64,000 nucleotides of DNA, taken from NCBI RefSeq assembly GCF_029892095.1, contig NZ_JARZAE010000004.1, forward strand, positions 7,068,001-7,132,000, given 5' to 3'. Of this stretch, positions 1-7,725 are shown in pieces. This DNA is from Kitasatospora sp. MAP12-44 (GTDB lineage: Bacteria; Actinomycetota; Actinomycetes; Streptomycetales; Streptomycetaceae). The notes beneath the pieces were generated by a model. The model saw only the letters and a program-made list of their open reading frames with translations. It was not told the DNA's origin and made no database searches. The position numbers were made by a program, and so were the translations under genes. How positions within the stretch are numbered: position 1 is the stretch's first letter; each line of letters starts with the position of its first letter.

Positions 1-451
<451 letters not shown>

Positions 452-480
452 GGCTTTGGGCTCCTGGGAGGTGTAGGTGG

Positions 481-1629
481 TCAGAACGCGTTGACGCCGG
501 TGAGGGACCGGCCGATCAGCAGCTTCTGGATCTGGCTGGTGCCCTCGTAGAGGGTCATCACCCGGGCGTCGCGCAGGAGTTTGCCGACCGGGTACTCGTC
601 GATGTAGCCGTACCCGCCGAAGACCTGCAGCGCGTTGTTGGCCGCCCGGACGGCCGCCTCGCTGGCGAACAGCTTGGCGACCGAGGACTCGGTGGCGAAC
701 GGCAGGCCGCGGTCGATGTGGTCGGCGACCCGCCAGGTGAGCAGCCGGGCGGCGGCCAGGTCGACCGAGATGTCCGAGATCAGCTCCTGCACCAGCTGGT
801 AGGAGGCGATCGGTTTGCCGAACTGCTCGCGCTCCTTGGCGTAGCCGACCGCGGCGTCCAGGCAGGCCTGCGCGATGCCGACGCAGCCGGCCGCCACCGA
901 CATCCGCCCCTTGGCCAGCGCCGCCATCGCCACTGTGAAGCCCTTGCCCTCGGGGCCGAGCCGGGCGCTGTCGGGCACCCGGACGCCGTCCAGGACCAGC
1001 TCGGCGGTGGCCTGGCCGCGCAGCCCGAGCTTGCCGTGGATCTCGCGGCGGGTCAGGCCGGCGGTGTCGGTCGGTACCAGGAAGGCGCTGACGCCCCGGT
1101 GGCCGGGCTCGCCGGTGCGGGCGAAGACCAGCGCGACGTCCGCCCAGGTGCCGTTGGTGATGAACATCTTCGTCCCGCTGAGCACCCAGTGGTCGCCGTC
1201 GCGCCGGGCCCGGGTGGCCAGGTTGGCGGCGTCCGAGCCGGTGCCCGGTTCGGTGAGGGCGAAGCAGCCGAGTGCCCGGCCGGAGGTCAGCCGGGGCAGC
1301 CAGTGCCGCTTCTGCTCCTCGCTGCCGTAGCCGCTGACCGACTTGGCGACCAGGCCGAGGCTGACCGAGACGATGCCGCGCACGGCGGAGTCGCCGCGGC
1401 CGAGCTCCTCGAGCACCAGGCAGTACGCGAGGTGGTCGCCGCCGCTGCCGCCGTACTCCTCGGGGATGGTCAGGCCGAGGAAGCCGAGCGCGCCGAGCTT
1501 GCCGATGATCGCCCGGTCCACGGACTCGGCGCGGTCCCAGGCGGCGGCGTGCGGGACGATCTCGCGATCGGTGAACTCGGCGGCCAGCGCGCGAACGGCC
1601 GCCTGCTCCTCGGACAGCTCCAGGTCCAT
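481..1629 (-). CDS. Acyl-CoA dehydrogenase
   Basis: This is a 382-residue FAD-dependent acyl-CoA dehydrogenase, the normal family length, which makes the alpha,beta double bond in an acyl-CoA. Visible marks are the N-terminal helical start MDLELSEEQ, the FAD/substrate segments CFALTEPGTGSDAA and WVLSGTKMFITNG, REQFGKPIASYQ, QVFGGYGY, and the C-terminal YEGTSQIQ carrying the catalytic base Glu362. The reading frame is open far upstream, but the ATG at 1629 is chosen because GAGGGG precedes it and family homology begins there. It is followed by the thiolase and is divergent from a TetR gene, whose product probably controls it through the inverted repeat at 1645-1665. Confidence 0.93.
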   Translation of the reverse strand: MDLELSEEQAAVRALAAEFTDREIVPHAAAWDRAESVDRAIIGKLGALGFLGLTIPEEYGGSGGDHLAYCLVLEELGRGDSAVRGIVSVSLGLVAKSVSGYGSEEQKRHWLPRLTSGRALGCFALTEPGTGSDAANLATRARRDGDHWVLSGTKMFITNGTWADVALVFARTGEPGHRGVSAFLVPTDTAGLTRREIHGKLGLRGQATAELVLDGVRVPDSARLGPEGKGFTVAMAALAKGRMSVAAGCVGIAQACLDAAVGYAKEREQFGKPIASYQLVQELISDISVDLAAARLLTWRVADHIDRGLPFATESSVAKLFASEAAVRAANNALQVFGGYGYIDEYPVGKLLRDARVMTLYEGTSQIQKLLIGRSLTGVNAF

Positions 1630-1644
1630 CGCTGACCCCTCAGG

Positions 1645-1665
1645 AAAACTAGCGGTGCAAGTTTT
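1645..1665. promoter_or_regulatory. Inverted repeat, candidate TetR operator
   Basis: A 21-base near-palindrome (AAAACTAGCG-G-TGCAAGTTTT, 8 of 10 arm positions paired) lies 16 bases upstream of the acyl-CoA dehydrogenase start, in the short gap shared with the divergent TetR gene. Its A/T-rich ends stand out in this GC-rich region. Position and size suit a TetR dimer site controlling both directions. Binding is inferred. Confidence 0.55.
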
Positions 1666-1749
1666 TTCGGACTCTAGCGCCGCCGGGCCCGTTCTGGGAA
1701 GAGGGGCCTGCGAGAATGCCGTTCCACTCACTCCACCGGAGGAACCGCC

Positions 1750-2442
1750 ATGGCCCGCCCCCGTACTCCGCTGCTCAGCCGCGAGCGGATCGTCGCGGCC
1801 GCGCTGGCCCTGGTGGACGCCGACGGCCTGGACGCGCTCTCCACCCGGCGGCTGGCCGCCGTGCTGTCGGTCAGCGGCCCCTCGCTCTACAACCACTTCG
1901 CGACCAAGGACGAGTTGCTCGACGCGGTGGTGGACAGCGTGATCGGCGAGGTGGATTTGTCGATGTTCCCGGCGGCCGGCGCCGACTGGCGCCCCGCGTT
2001 GCGCGACTGGGCCCGCTCCTACCGCGCCGCGCTCGCCGCGCACCCGCGGATCGTCCCGGTGCTGGCCCAGGGCCCGGGCCGGCGGCCGAACGCGCTGCGG
2101 CTGGCCGACGCCGTCTACGGCTGCCTGGTCCAGGCGGGCTGGCCGCGCAGCCAGGCGACCCGGATCGGCGCGCTGATGCGCTACTTCGTCACCGGCTCGG
2201 CGCTGGGCTCGTTCGCGGCCGGCTTCCCCGAGGACGCCGAGCTGTACGCGACCGAGTACCCGCACCTCGGCGAGGCGCACCGGATCGCCGAGCACCGTCG
2301 GCAGATCGACGAGGGCGCCTTCGAGACCGGCCTGGAGGCGCTACTGGACGGCCTCGACCTGCGCTTCCTGCGGACCGTCACCCCTCACCAGGGCTCGCGC
2401 GCCACGAACGCCGGGCGCAGCGAGGGGTCCACCGCGTCGTAG
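1750..2442 (+). CDS. TetR-family transcriptional regulator
   Basis: This is a 230-residue TetR-type repressor. The helix-turn-helix occupies about residues 14-60 (LSRERIVAAALALVDADG, then LAAVLSVSGPSLYNHFATKDELLDAVV). The rest is an all-helical ligand-binding and dimerisation domain with a GSALGSFAAGF segment. The start is ATG preceded by GGAGGA. It is divergent from the acyl-CoA dehydrogenase, so an acyl-CoA or fatty acid is a plausible effector. Its 3' end overlaps the end of the convergent NO synthase gene by 58 bases. It is a clear paralogue of the TetR protein at 16261-16899, which also neighbours acyl-CoA genes. Confidence 0.92.
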   Translation: MARPRTPLLSRERIVAAALALVDADGLDALSTRRLAAVLSVSGPSLYNHFATKDELLDAVVDSVIGEVDLSMFPAAGADWRPALRDWARSYRAALAAHPRIVPVLAQGPGRRPNALRLADAVYGCLVQAGWPRSQATRIGALMRYFVTGSALGSFAAGFPEDAELYATEYPHLGEAHRIAEHRRQIDEGAFETGLEALLDGLDLRFLRTVTPHQGSRATNAGRSEGSTAS

Positions 2443-3605
2443 TAGCGGTGGAAGACCGGCGTCACGCCGCCGGAGATCGGGGGCACGATCCAGCTCCAGT
2501 CGGCGGGGGTGGGGCGCCCGCACCGGGTCTCCTGGGCGATGTGCTTGAGGAAGCGCTCGGACTCGGTGTGGTGGTCGGCCATCGTCACCCCGGCCGCCTC
2601 GAAGGAGTGCAGCACGGCGACGTTCAGCTCCACCAATGCCCGGTCGCGCCAGAGCGTGCGCTGGTTGCCGGTGTCCAGGCCCAGCCGGCCGGCCACCTCG
2701 GCCAGCAGGTCGTAGCGGTCGGCGTCGGCGAGGTTGCGGGCGCCGATCTCGGTGCCCATGTACCAGCCGTTGAACGGCGCGGCGGGGTAGCGGATGCCGC
2801 CGATCTCCAGCGTCATGTCGCTGATCGCGGGCACCGCGTACCAGCGCAGGCCGAGCTCGGCGAACCATGCGTGGTCGGGGTGGACGAGCGGCACCTCCAG
2901 GGTGGTGTCGTCCGGCAGTTCGTACCAGCGCGGGCGCTCGCCGGGCTGCTCCTGGACCAGCAGCGGCAGGACGTCGAACCGGCCCTCGCCCGACTTCCAG
3001 CCCAGCTCTTTGGCCCGTGCGGCGAGTTGGCCGCCGGCCGGATCGCCCTTCCAGCCGCCGTCCGGCCGGGGGTAGCCCGCGTAGCGCACCAGCTGCTGGT
3101 TGAGGACGCGGGTGGCGGGCCGGCCGGGGCGGTCCGGGGCGAAGACCGTGATCATCGGGCGTATTCGGCCCTCGTTGGTGGCCAGCCGCAGGTGTTCGAA
3201 GCACTCCTCGGCGATGTCGTCGGCCGAGCCGAGCGCGCGCAGGTCGCGCACCACCAGGCTGCGCCAGTACAGCCGGCCGATGCAGCGGGCGGAGTTGCGC
3301 CAGGCCACCCGGGCGCCGAAGGCCAGCTCCTCAGGAGTGTGCTCGTACGTGCCGGTGCGGTCGATCTCGTCCAGCACCCGGCGCACCCGCCCTGCGGGGT
3401 CGAGCACACCGGGCTGCTCCTCGTGGAACTGCCGCAGGAAGCCGACCGCCTGGTCGGGATCGGTGAACGCGCCGGAGGGCGCTGGGCGTGGGGGCTGCGC
3501 GGGCTCGGCGGGGCTGTCGCCGTGGCCCATCGGGCACCCGGTGGTGGGGGCCGGCCTGTGGGTGCGAATCCGACTGAAGATCAAGTGCGCGTCCTTTCCG
3601 ACCAT
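2385..3605 (-). CDS. nos: Nitric oxide synthase oxygenase
   Basis: This is a 406-residue bacterial NO synthase oxygenase, a haem and pterin enzyme that oxidises L-arginine to citrulline and NO using an external reductase. The haem-thiolate segment is WRNSARCIGR (Cys108 from this start). Other family landmarks are NEGRIRPMITVF, NGWYMGTEIGARNL, GVTMADHHTESERF and WSWIVPPISGGVTPVFHRYY. No reductase domain is present, as usual in bacteria. The start is uncertain: the ATG at 3605 lacks a good ribosome-binding site, a TTG 21 bases further in follows GGAAAGGA, and strong homology begins only near GAFTDPDQAVGFLRQF. No TxtE-like nitrating P450 is beside it, so thaxtomin-type nitration is not suggested. 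Confidence 0.93.
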   Translation of the reverse strand: MVGKDAHLIFSRIRTHRPAPTTGCPMGHGDSPAEPAQPPRPAPSGAFTDPDQAVGFLRQFHEEQPGVLDPAGRVRRVLDEIDRTGTYEHTPEELAFGARVAWRNSARCIGRLYWRSLVVRDLRALGSADDIAEECFEHLRLATNEGRIRPMITVFAPDRPGRPATRVLNQQLVRYAGYPRPDGGWKGDPAGGQLAARAKELGWKSGEGRFDVLPLLVQEQPGERPRWYELPDDTTLEVPLVHPDHAWFAELGLRWYAVPAISDMTLEIGGIRYPAAPFNGWYMGTEIGARNLADADRYDLLAEVAGRLGLDTGNQRTLWRDRALVELNVAVLHSFEAAGVTMADHHTESERFLKHIAQETRCGRPTPADWSWIVPPISGGVTPVFHRYYDAVDPSLRPAFVAREPW

Positions 3606-3718
3606 AGGAATACCGGACGTAACCGGTCAGACGGCTCTCGGTGAGCAAATTCGCACAGAGTTACCGCAGCCCGCGCTAATCTGGTGGTTTATGCGGGGGT
3701 CTTGTAATGGACATGATA

Positions 3719-3731
3719 TGACGAAGTGTCA
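3719..3731. promoter_or_regulatory. Short inverted repeat between the permease end and nos
   Basis: TGAC-gaagt-GTCA lies about 115 bases upstream of the nos start in relatively A/T-rich DNA. It might be a regulator site for nos. The arms are only four bases, so this is weak. Confidence 0.2.
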
Positions 3732-3735
3732 CATG

Positions 3736-3773
3736 CGCCGGTGGCCGGGTCCAACCGGACCCGGCCACCGGCG
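3736..3773 (-). terminator. Hairpin downstream of the permease gene
   Basis: A perfect 17-base-pair stem with a four-base loop (aacc) sits 26 bases beyond the permease stop. It has no T-run, as is common in high-GC actinomycetes. It separates the permease from nos, which therefore needs its own promoter within 3606-3735. Confidence 0.7.
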
Positions 3774-3799
3774 GGGTTGAGCCCGCTGCGGCTGCGGGG

Positions 3800-5320
3800 T
3801 CAGCTTGCTGCGGGTGCCAACTCCTCGGCGGGCGCCGCCGCGTCGGTCTCGCGCATCCTGTCCTGCGGCCGGCGCAGCAGCAGGTAGCCCAGGCCCAGCA
3901 GGGTGACGGTGCCCACGCCGATCAGCGCGGCCCAGACCTGGTACCAGGGCGCACCGGGCGGCGCCAGGATGGTGCGCGGCCAGCAGATGTTCAGCACCTC
4001 AAGGCCGGTCCACAGCACGGCCAGCGCGTTGAGCGCCGTCCCGGCCCGGCCGTACGACACCTCGCCGGCCGGCCGCCAGGTGCCTCGCAGCCGGGCGATC
4101 AGCGCGGCCAGCGTGAGCAGGAAGAACGGCAGGAAGGTGGCCGCACTGCCGAAGGTGATCAGGCTGCCCATCGCGGTGCTGCGCAGGCCCAGCGGCAGCG
4201 CCGAGCAGCTGATCACGGTGGCCGCGACCAGCCCGCCGATCGGCGCCTGGTGCTTGTTGACCTTGCGCACCTTGGCGGAGAACGGGAAGACCCCGTCCCG
4301 GGCCAGCGAGTAGAGCCCGCGGGCGGCGCCGCCCTGCGAGGCCATCAGGCAGGCGGTGAAGCTGACCAGCACCACGACGACGAACGGCTTGGCCGACCAG
4401 TCGCCGAACGAGCTGGTCACGGCCGTGGTGACCGGGTCGAGGTCCTTGCCCGTGACCACGTCCGCCGGGTTCGGGTGGGCCAGCGCCACGGCGACGGCGT
4501 TCAGGATGACCACCGCGCCGACGCTGAGCAGCGCGTACCACATGGCGCGCGGCACCTGGCGGCCCGCGTCCTTGGTCTCCTCGGCCGTCGAGACGCAGGC
4601 GTCGAAGCCGATGAACGCCCAGCCGCCCACCGCGATCACGGCCAGGAAGGCCATCAGGCCGCCGGTGTGGTTGGCGGCGGGGGCGCCCAGCGTGTCGGTG
4701 AGCAGCGAGAAGCCGTGCTTGCGGAAGAAGAGCAGCAGTGAGACGCCGACCAGCACCGAGGCGACCGCCTCGGCGGCGATCCCCAGCGAGACGAACCAGC
4801 GCAGCAGGTTGATGCCGTAGGCGTTGACCAGCGCGCAGAGCAGGGTGAATCCGGCTGAGACCAGCACGAGTTGGGCGGGTGTCGGGGTGGCGCCGAAGAG
4901 TGCGAAGACCCAGGGTGAGGCGAGGTAGGCGACCGTGGTGTTGGCGAACATCACGGCGAACTGCCAGAGCCAGCCGCTCATCCAGGCGAAGGACGGGTTG
5001 GCCAGGCGCCGGGTCCACTGGTAGGCGCCGCCGGCCAGCGGCCACTGCGAGGCGAGTTCGGCGTAGACGCAGACCACGAGGGCCTGGCCGAGCAGGCAGA
5101 TCGGCAGTGCCCAGACCCAGGCGCCGCCGTCGATGCTCATGCCGACCTGGGCGACCGCGTAGAGGCCGACCACGGGGGAGACGACGGCGAAGCCCATCGC
5201 GATGTTGCCGAGGATGCCGAGGCTGCGGCGCAGCTCCTGGCGGTAGCCGAGGGCCGCCAGCCGCTCGCTGTCGTCGGTGGGTCCGTTGTCGGTGGGTCTG
5301 CCGGGGGATTGCTCGCTCAT
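3800..5320 (-). CDS. APC-superfamily amino-acid permease
   Basis: This is a 506-residue integral membrane permease of the amino acid-polyamine-organocation superfamily, with about 12 hydrophobic segments. The N-terminus carries the usual cytoplasmic stretch followed by LGYRQELRRSLGILGNIAMGFAVVSP, the conserved TM1 region of the GABA/amino-acid permease group, and later GGAYQWTRRLANPSFAW and GWAFIGFDACVSTAEETKDA (TM6-loop). Substrate specificity cannot be read from sequence. Arginine, polyamines or GABA are possible, and the neighbouring nos gene would consume arginine. It starts at ATG after a GAGGCGGA-type site. The inverted repeat at 5363-5377 lies in its promoter region. Confidence 0.9.
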   Translation of the reverse strand: MSEQSPGRPTDNGPTDDSERLAALGYRQELRRSLGILGNIAMGFAVVSPVVGLYAVAQVGMSIDGGAWVWALPICLLGQALVVCVYAELASQWPLAGGAYQWTRRLANPSFAWMSGWLWQFAVMFANTTVAYLASPWVFALFGATPTPAQLVLVSAGFTLLCALVNAYGINLLRWFVSLGIAAEAVASVLVGVSLLLFFRKHGFSLLTDTLGAPAANHTGGLMAFLAVIAVGGWAFIGFDACVSTAEETKDAGRQVPRAMWYALLSVGAVVILNAVAVALAHPNPADVVTGKDLDPVTTAVTSSFGDWSAKPFVVVVLVSFTACLMASQGGAARGLYSLARDGVFPFSAKVRKVNKHQAPIGGLVAATVISCSALPLGLRSTAMGSLITFGSAATFLPFFLLTLAALIARLRGTWRPAGEVSYGRAGTALNALAVLWTGLEVLNICWPRTILAPPGAPWYQVWAALIGVGTVTLLGLGYLLLRRPQDRMRETDAAAPAEELAPAAS

Positions 5321-5362
5321 CTGCGTCCGCCTCGCTGTGTCGTGGCTGTGCCGTGGGGGAAA

Positions 5363-5377
5363 ACTAACTTAGTTAGT
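5363..5377. promoter_or_regulatory. Perfect inverted repeat upstream of the permease
   Basis: ACTAAC-TTA-GTTAGT is a perfect six-base dyad 43 bases upstream of the permease start, in an A/T-rich island. It resembles a MarR- or TetR-type operator. No regulator gene of matching position is adjacent. Confidence 0.45.
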
Positions 5378-6288
5378 CGGGAACGGTAGCTCCGCCACCC
5401 GGCGCAGCGGAAGGGCCTTGATGCGACTGAGATCTTTAGCTGACACACAACGGCGATAGCTGTCACCAAGATCAACTAGATGCTGGTCTGCCTGATCAGC
5501 TGCGAGACGACAGTCGGCGCTTGGCTACGAGGGTCGGAACCCGCCGTCGGCTCTGTTACGAGAGTGGTCCCGGTCAGTCGCTTCGTGGCCAGGTTGAGCC
5601 TCGGGGATGTCGGAACGATCAGTAGCGAATCGGCTATGAGTCAGTGACATCGCCGAGTTTGGCGGAGGGCGGCGACGTCGCCGAGGACCCCGTCGCCCCT
5701 GCCTGGCGGGGATCAGGAAACCGGTACGAGCCGGGTGACGCCTCGGCGTAGTGTGGTCGCGAGCTGCGGTGGCGGAGTCGACCGCCACGGTAGGTGGCCT
5801 TCGAAGCATCGGACCGGCGGGCGTCTCATGCGCCGGCGGTCCACCCGGGCGGGCGAGCCAGCTGTAGTTCTGCGGGCGACGGCTCCTCGTCCGCGCGTGG
5901 AGCCGTAGCCGCCCGGAAGTGCTGCCCGCCACCGGGCTTCCCCTGCGCGCGCCGGTCCGCGGTCGTCTGCTGGAGCCGCTCCGGCGCGGGGGTGTGCACG
6001 CTGCACGGCAACAGCAACGGGCTTCCCGCGTTCATCTTCTGGGCGTTCTTCTGCTGCACGGCCGCTGGCTGCCAGGTCGCTCTGGGTAATTGGTGGGCAT
6101 CGGGCCGCAGCTCGCGGTTCTCCGCAGGCGCCGCACGGCCTGTTTGGCGTCGAGGCGGCGGCGGTCCGTTCCGCGGCTGCCTCCGCCAAGGTCAACGCCT
6201 CGATCAGAGCGGCCGGCTGAGTCGGTCCAGGAGCCGGCGAGGGCCGGGTGGGTTTCCTTTAGATCGGCGGTGTGTCTGGGAGGATGAC
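5378..6288. other. Stretch without a convincing gene; possible decayed reading frames
   Basis: No reading frame in this 0.9 kb shows a recognisable domain. On the minus strand, frames around 6240-6060 (containing NRPCGACGEPRAAARCPP, a zinc-knuckle-like Cys pattern) and around 6059-5890 (VQQKNAQKMNAGSPL) each have third positions rich in G/C over part of their length, but they lie in different frames and lack good ribosome-binding sites. This would fit a frameshifted remnant of an accessory gene next to the XRE/DUF397 block. 5390-5660 is less GC-rich than the flanks. Confidence 0.3.
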
Positions 6289-6329
6289 GGCGGAGGGCGG
6301 CCCCACTATCTCTGGGGCCGGCCTCCGCC
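6289..6329 (-). terminator. Hairpin downstream of the DUF397 gene
   Basis: The arms GGCGGAGGGCGGCCCC and GGGGCCGGCCTCCGCC pair at 15 of 16 positions across a nine-base loop, 22 bases after the DUF397 stop codon. Confidence 0.7.
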
Positions 6330-6351
6330 GCTCATCACGCCAGCGATCCGG

Positions 6352-6582
6352 TCATGCGAAGTGGTCGAAGTGCCCGGCCTTCGCGCCGAGGATCATGGCC
6401 TTGATCTCGTCGCGGGTGTAGACCAGCGGCGTCTGCTCGGGCCGCTGGGAATCGCGCATGGCTACGAAGCCGCCGACGGCGCCGAACTCCACGCAGTTGT
6501 TGTTGCCCCCGCTGAACGGGCTCTTCTCCCAGTTGACGGCGGAGAAGTCGAGCTCGGCGGGGTCGGGCTTGGCGGTGCTCAC
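6352..6582 (-). CDS. DUF397 domain protein
   Basis: This is a 76-residue DUF397 protein. The family pattern is visible as WEKSPFSGGNNNCVEFG, then VAMRDSQRPEQTPLVYTRDEIKAMILGAKAG. Such proteins are made with XRE-type regulators throughout streptomycetes and appear to act as small partner proteins. The best-known relatives lie beside WhiJ-type regulators. The GTG start at 6582 overlaps the stop of the upstream regulator by four bases (GTGA) and has AAGGAG eight bases away, so the pair is translationally coupled. Confidence 0.9.
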   Translation of the reverse strand: MSTAKPDPAELDFSAVNWEKSPFSGGNNNCVEFGAVGGFVAMRDSQRPEQTPLVYTRDEIKAMILGAKAGHFDHFA

Positions 6583-7454
6583 GTACACAGCTCCTTGATC
6601 ATGCTCTTGATACGGCTGCGAGTCTCCGGAGGTCCGAGGGCTGAGGCTCGCAGGTGGTCGAAGACCTCGGTGTAGCGCTCCACGTCGGCTGCCCCCTCGA
6701 AGCAGACCGAGTTGGTCAGATTCTCCACCCATACCAGGTCCGGGTTGGGTTCGGGGAAGCCCATGAGCATGAAGGAGCCGTACAGGGCCGGATGGAATCC
6801 GGTGTCGAAGGGCAACAGTTGCAGGGTGACGTTGGTGCGGGGCTCCACGTCCAGCAGGTGCTCCAGCTGGCCCTTCATGACCGCCGGGTATCCGCGCATG
6901 CGGCGGATGGCGGCTTCGTCGATGACGGCCCACAGCTTCGGGGCGTCCTCGGCGTCTAGCAGGATCTGCCGCTGCATGCGGACGTCCACGAGGGCCTCGA
7001 TGCCCTTCGCGTCCAGGTCGACGCGCATCGCCGTGATGACCCGCCGCGCGTACTCCTCGCTCTGAAGGAGCCCCGGGATCAGCTGCGACTCGTAGGAACG
7101 AAGGGTGCTCGCGCTGGACTCCAGCGTCACGTAGCCGACGTACTGGGTGGGGTTCATCAGCGCCGAATACTTGCGCCACCAGGTGTTGCGCTGGGCCAGG
7201 TCGGCACGCACCAGGTCCAGGAGGTCCTCCCGAACGGCTGGATCGGTGACGCCGTAACAGTCGAGCAGGGCTTTTACCAGCACTGGCGTCGTGCCGCGCT
7301 TGCCGGTCTCGATGCGGCTGAGCGAGCCCTGGTTCACTTCGACGGTTTCAGCGACCGCTGTCAGCGTCAGGTCCGCCGCCTCTCTCAATGCCTTGAGCTG
7401 GGAAGAAAGTTGACGGCGATACACGGACTGGGGTGCCGGACTCCTGTGCGCCAT
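6579..7454 (-). CDS. XRE-family regulator with DUF5753 (Scr1/WhiJ-like)
   Basis: This is a 291-residue regulator. The N-terminal helix-turn-helix covers about residues 12-65 (LSSQLKALREAADLTLTAV, then VNQGSLSRIETGKRG). The remainder is the DUF5753 domain, marked by YVGYVTLESSASTLRSYESQLIPGLLQSEEYARRV, MQRQILL and a C-terminal VWVENLTNSVCFEG run. The ATG at 7454 begins MAHRSPAPQSVYRRQL. The open frame extends further upstream but without homology. It is coupled to the DUF397 gene and divergent from an ATP-binding protein gene, the standard three-gene arrangement of this regulatory family. The inverted repeats at 7513-7587 probably bind it. Confidence 0.92.
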   Translation of the reverse strand: MAHRSPAPQSVYRRQLSSQLKALREAADLTLTAVAETVEVNQGSLSRIETGKRGTTPVLVKALLDCYGVTDPAVREDLLDLVRADLAQRNTWWRKYSALMNPTQYVGYVTLESSASTLRSYESQLIPGLLQSEEYARRVITAMRVDLDAKGIEALVDVRMQRQILLDAEDAPKLWAVIDEAAIRRMRGYPAVMKGQLEHLLDVEPRTNVTLQLLPFDTGFHPALYGSFMLMGFPEPNPDLVWVENLTNSVCFEGAADVERYTEVFDHLRASALGPPETRSRIKSMIKELCT

Positions 7455-7512
7455 GGACCCAGTGTGGCGGTCGACGAGTGCGGTGGGCAACCGATCTGAA
7501 GAAATATCAGGA

Positions 7513-7587
7513 GGGCATATTGCCCGCATGCCGCGTCTGGGGGCATGCTGTGGAGCGGTAGCAAAGCGTGATGCTCCAACCACGCTT
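7513..7587. promoter_or_regulatory. Three inverted repeats in the divergent regulator promoter
   Basis: Three perfect dyads sit back to back between the XRE gene and the ATP-binding protein gene: GGGCA-tat-TGCCC (7513-7525), GCATGCC-9-GGCATGC (7526-7548) and AAGCGTG-10-CACGCTT (7564-7587). They are candidate operators for the XRE regulator, which would then control itself and the divergent cluster. Confidence 0.5.
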
Positions 7588-7725
7588 CGTGGCATATGCC
7601 GCTGCCGTGCGCCGGGTGCCGGACGCTGATCCATGTCCGGATACCGACGTGCTTTCCGACTCCGCAGCGCGCGACCGCGCCCTCAACCGGGCCTGGTGGA
7701 ACGCTCTTTCGAATGGGAGCACGCT

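Noticed and set aside
1630..2295. Upstream extension of the acyl-CoA dehydrogenase frame
   Set aside because: It overlaps the TetR gene and operator region, reads as low-complexity Arg/Gly sequence, and family homology begins at 1629 with a ribosome-binding site.
2385..3605. Thaxtomin-type nitration locus
   Set aside because: nos has no neighbouring TxtE-like P450 or NRPS. The only P450 in the window is a ferredoxin-linked CYP105-like enzyme 32 kb away.
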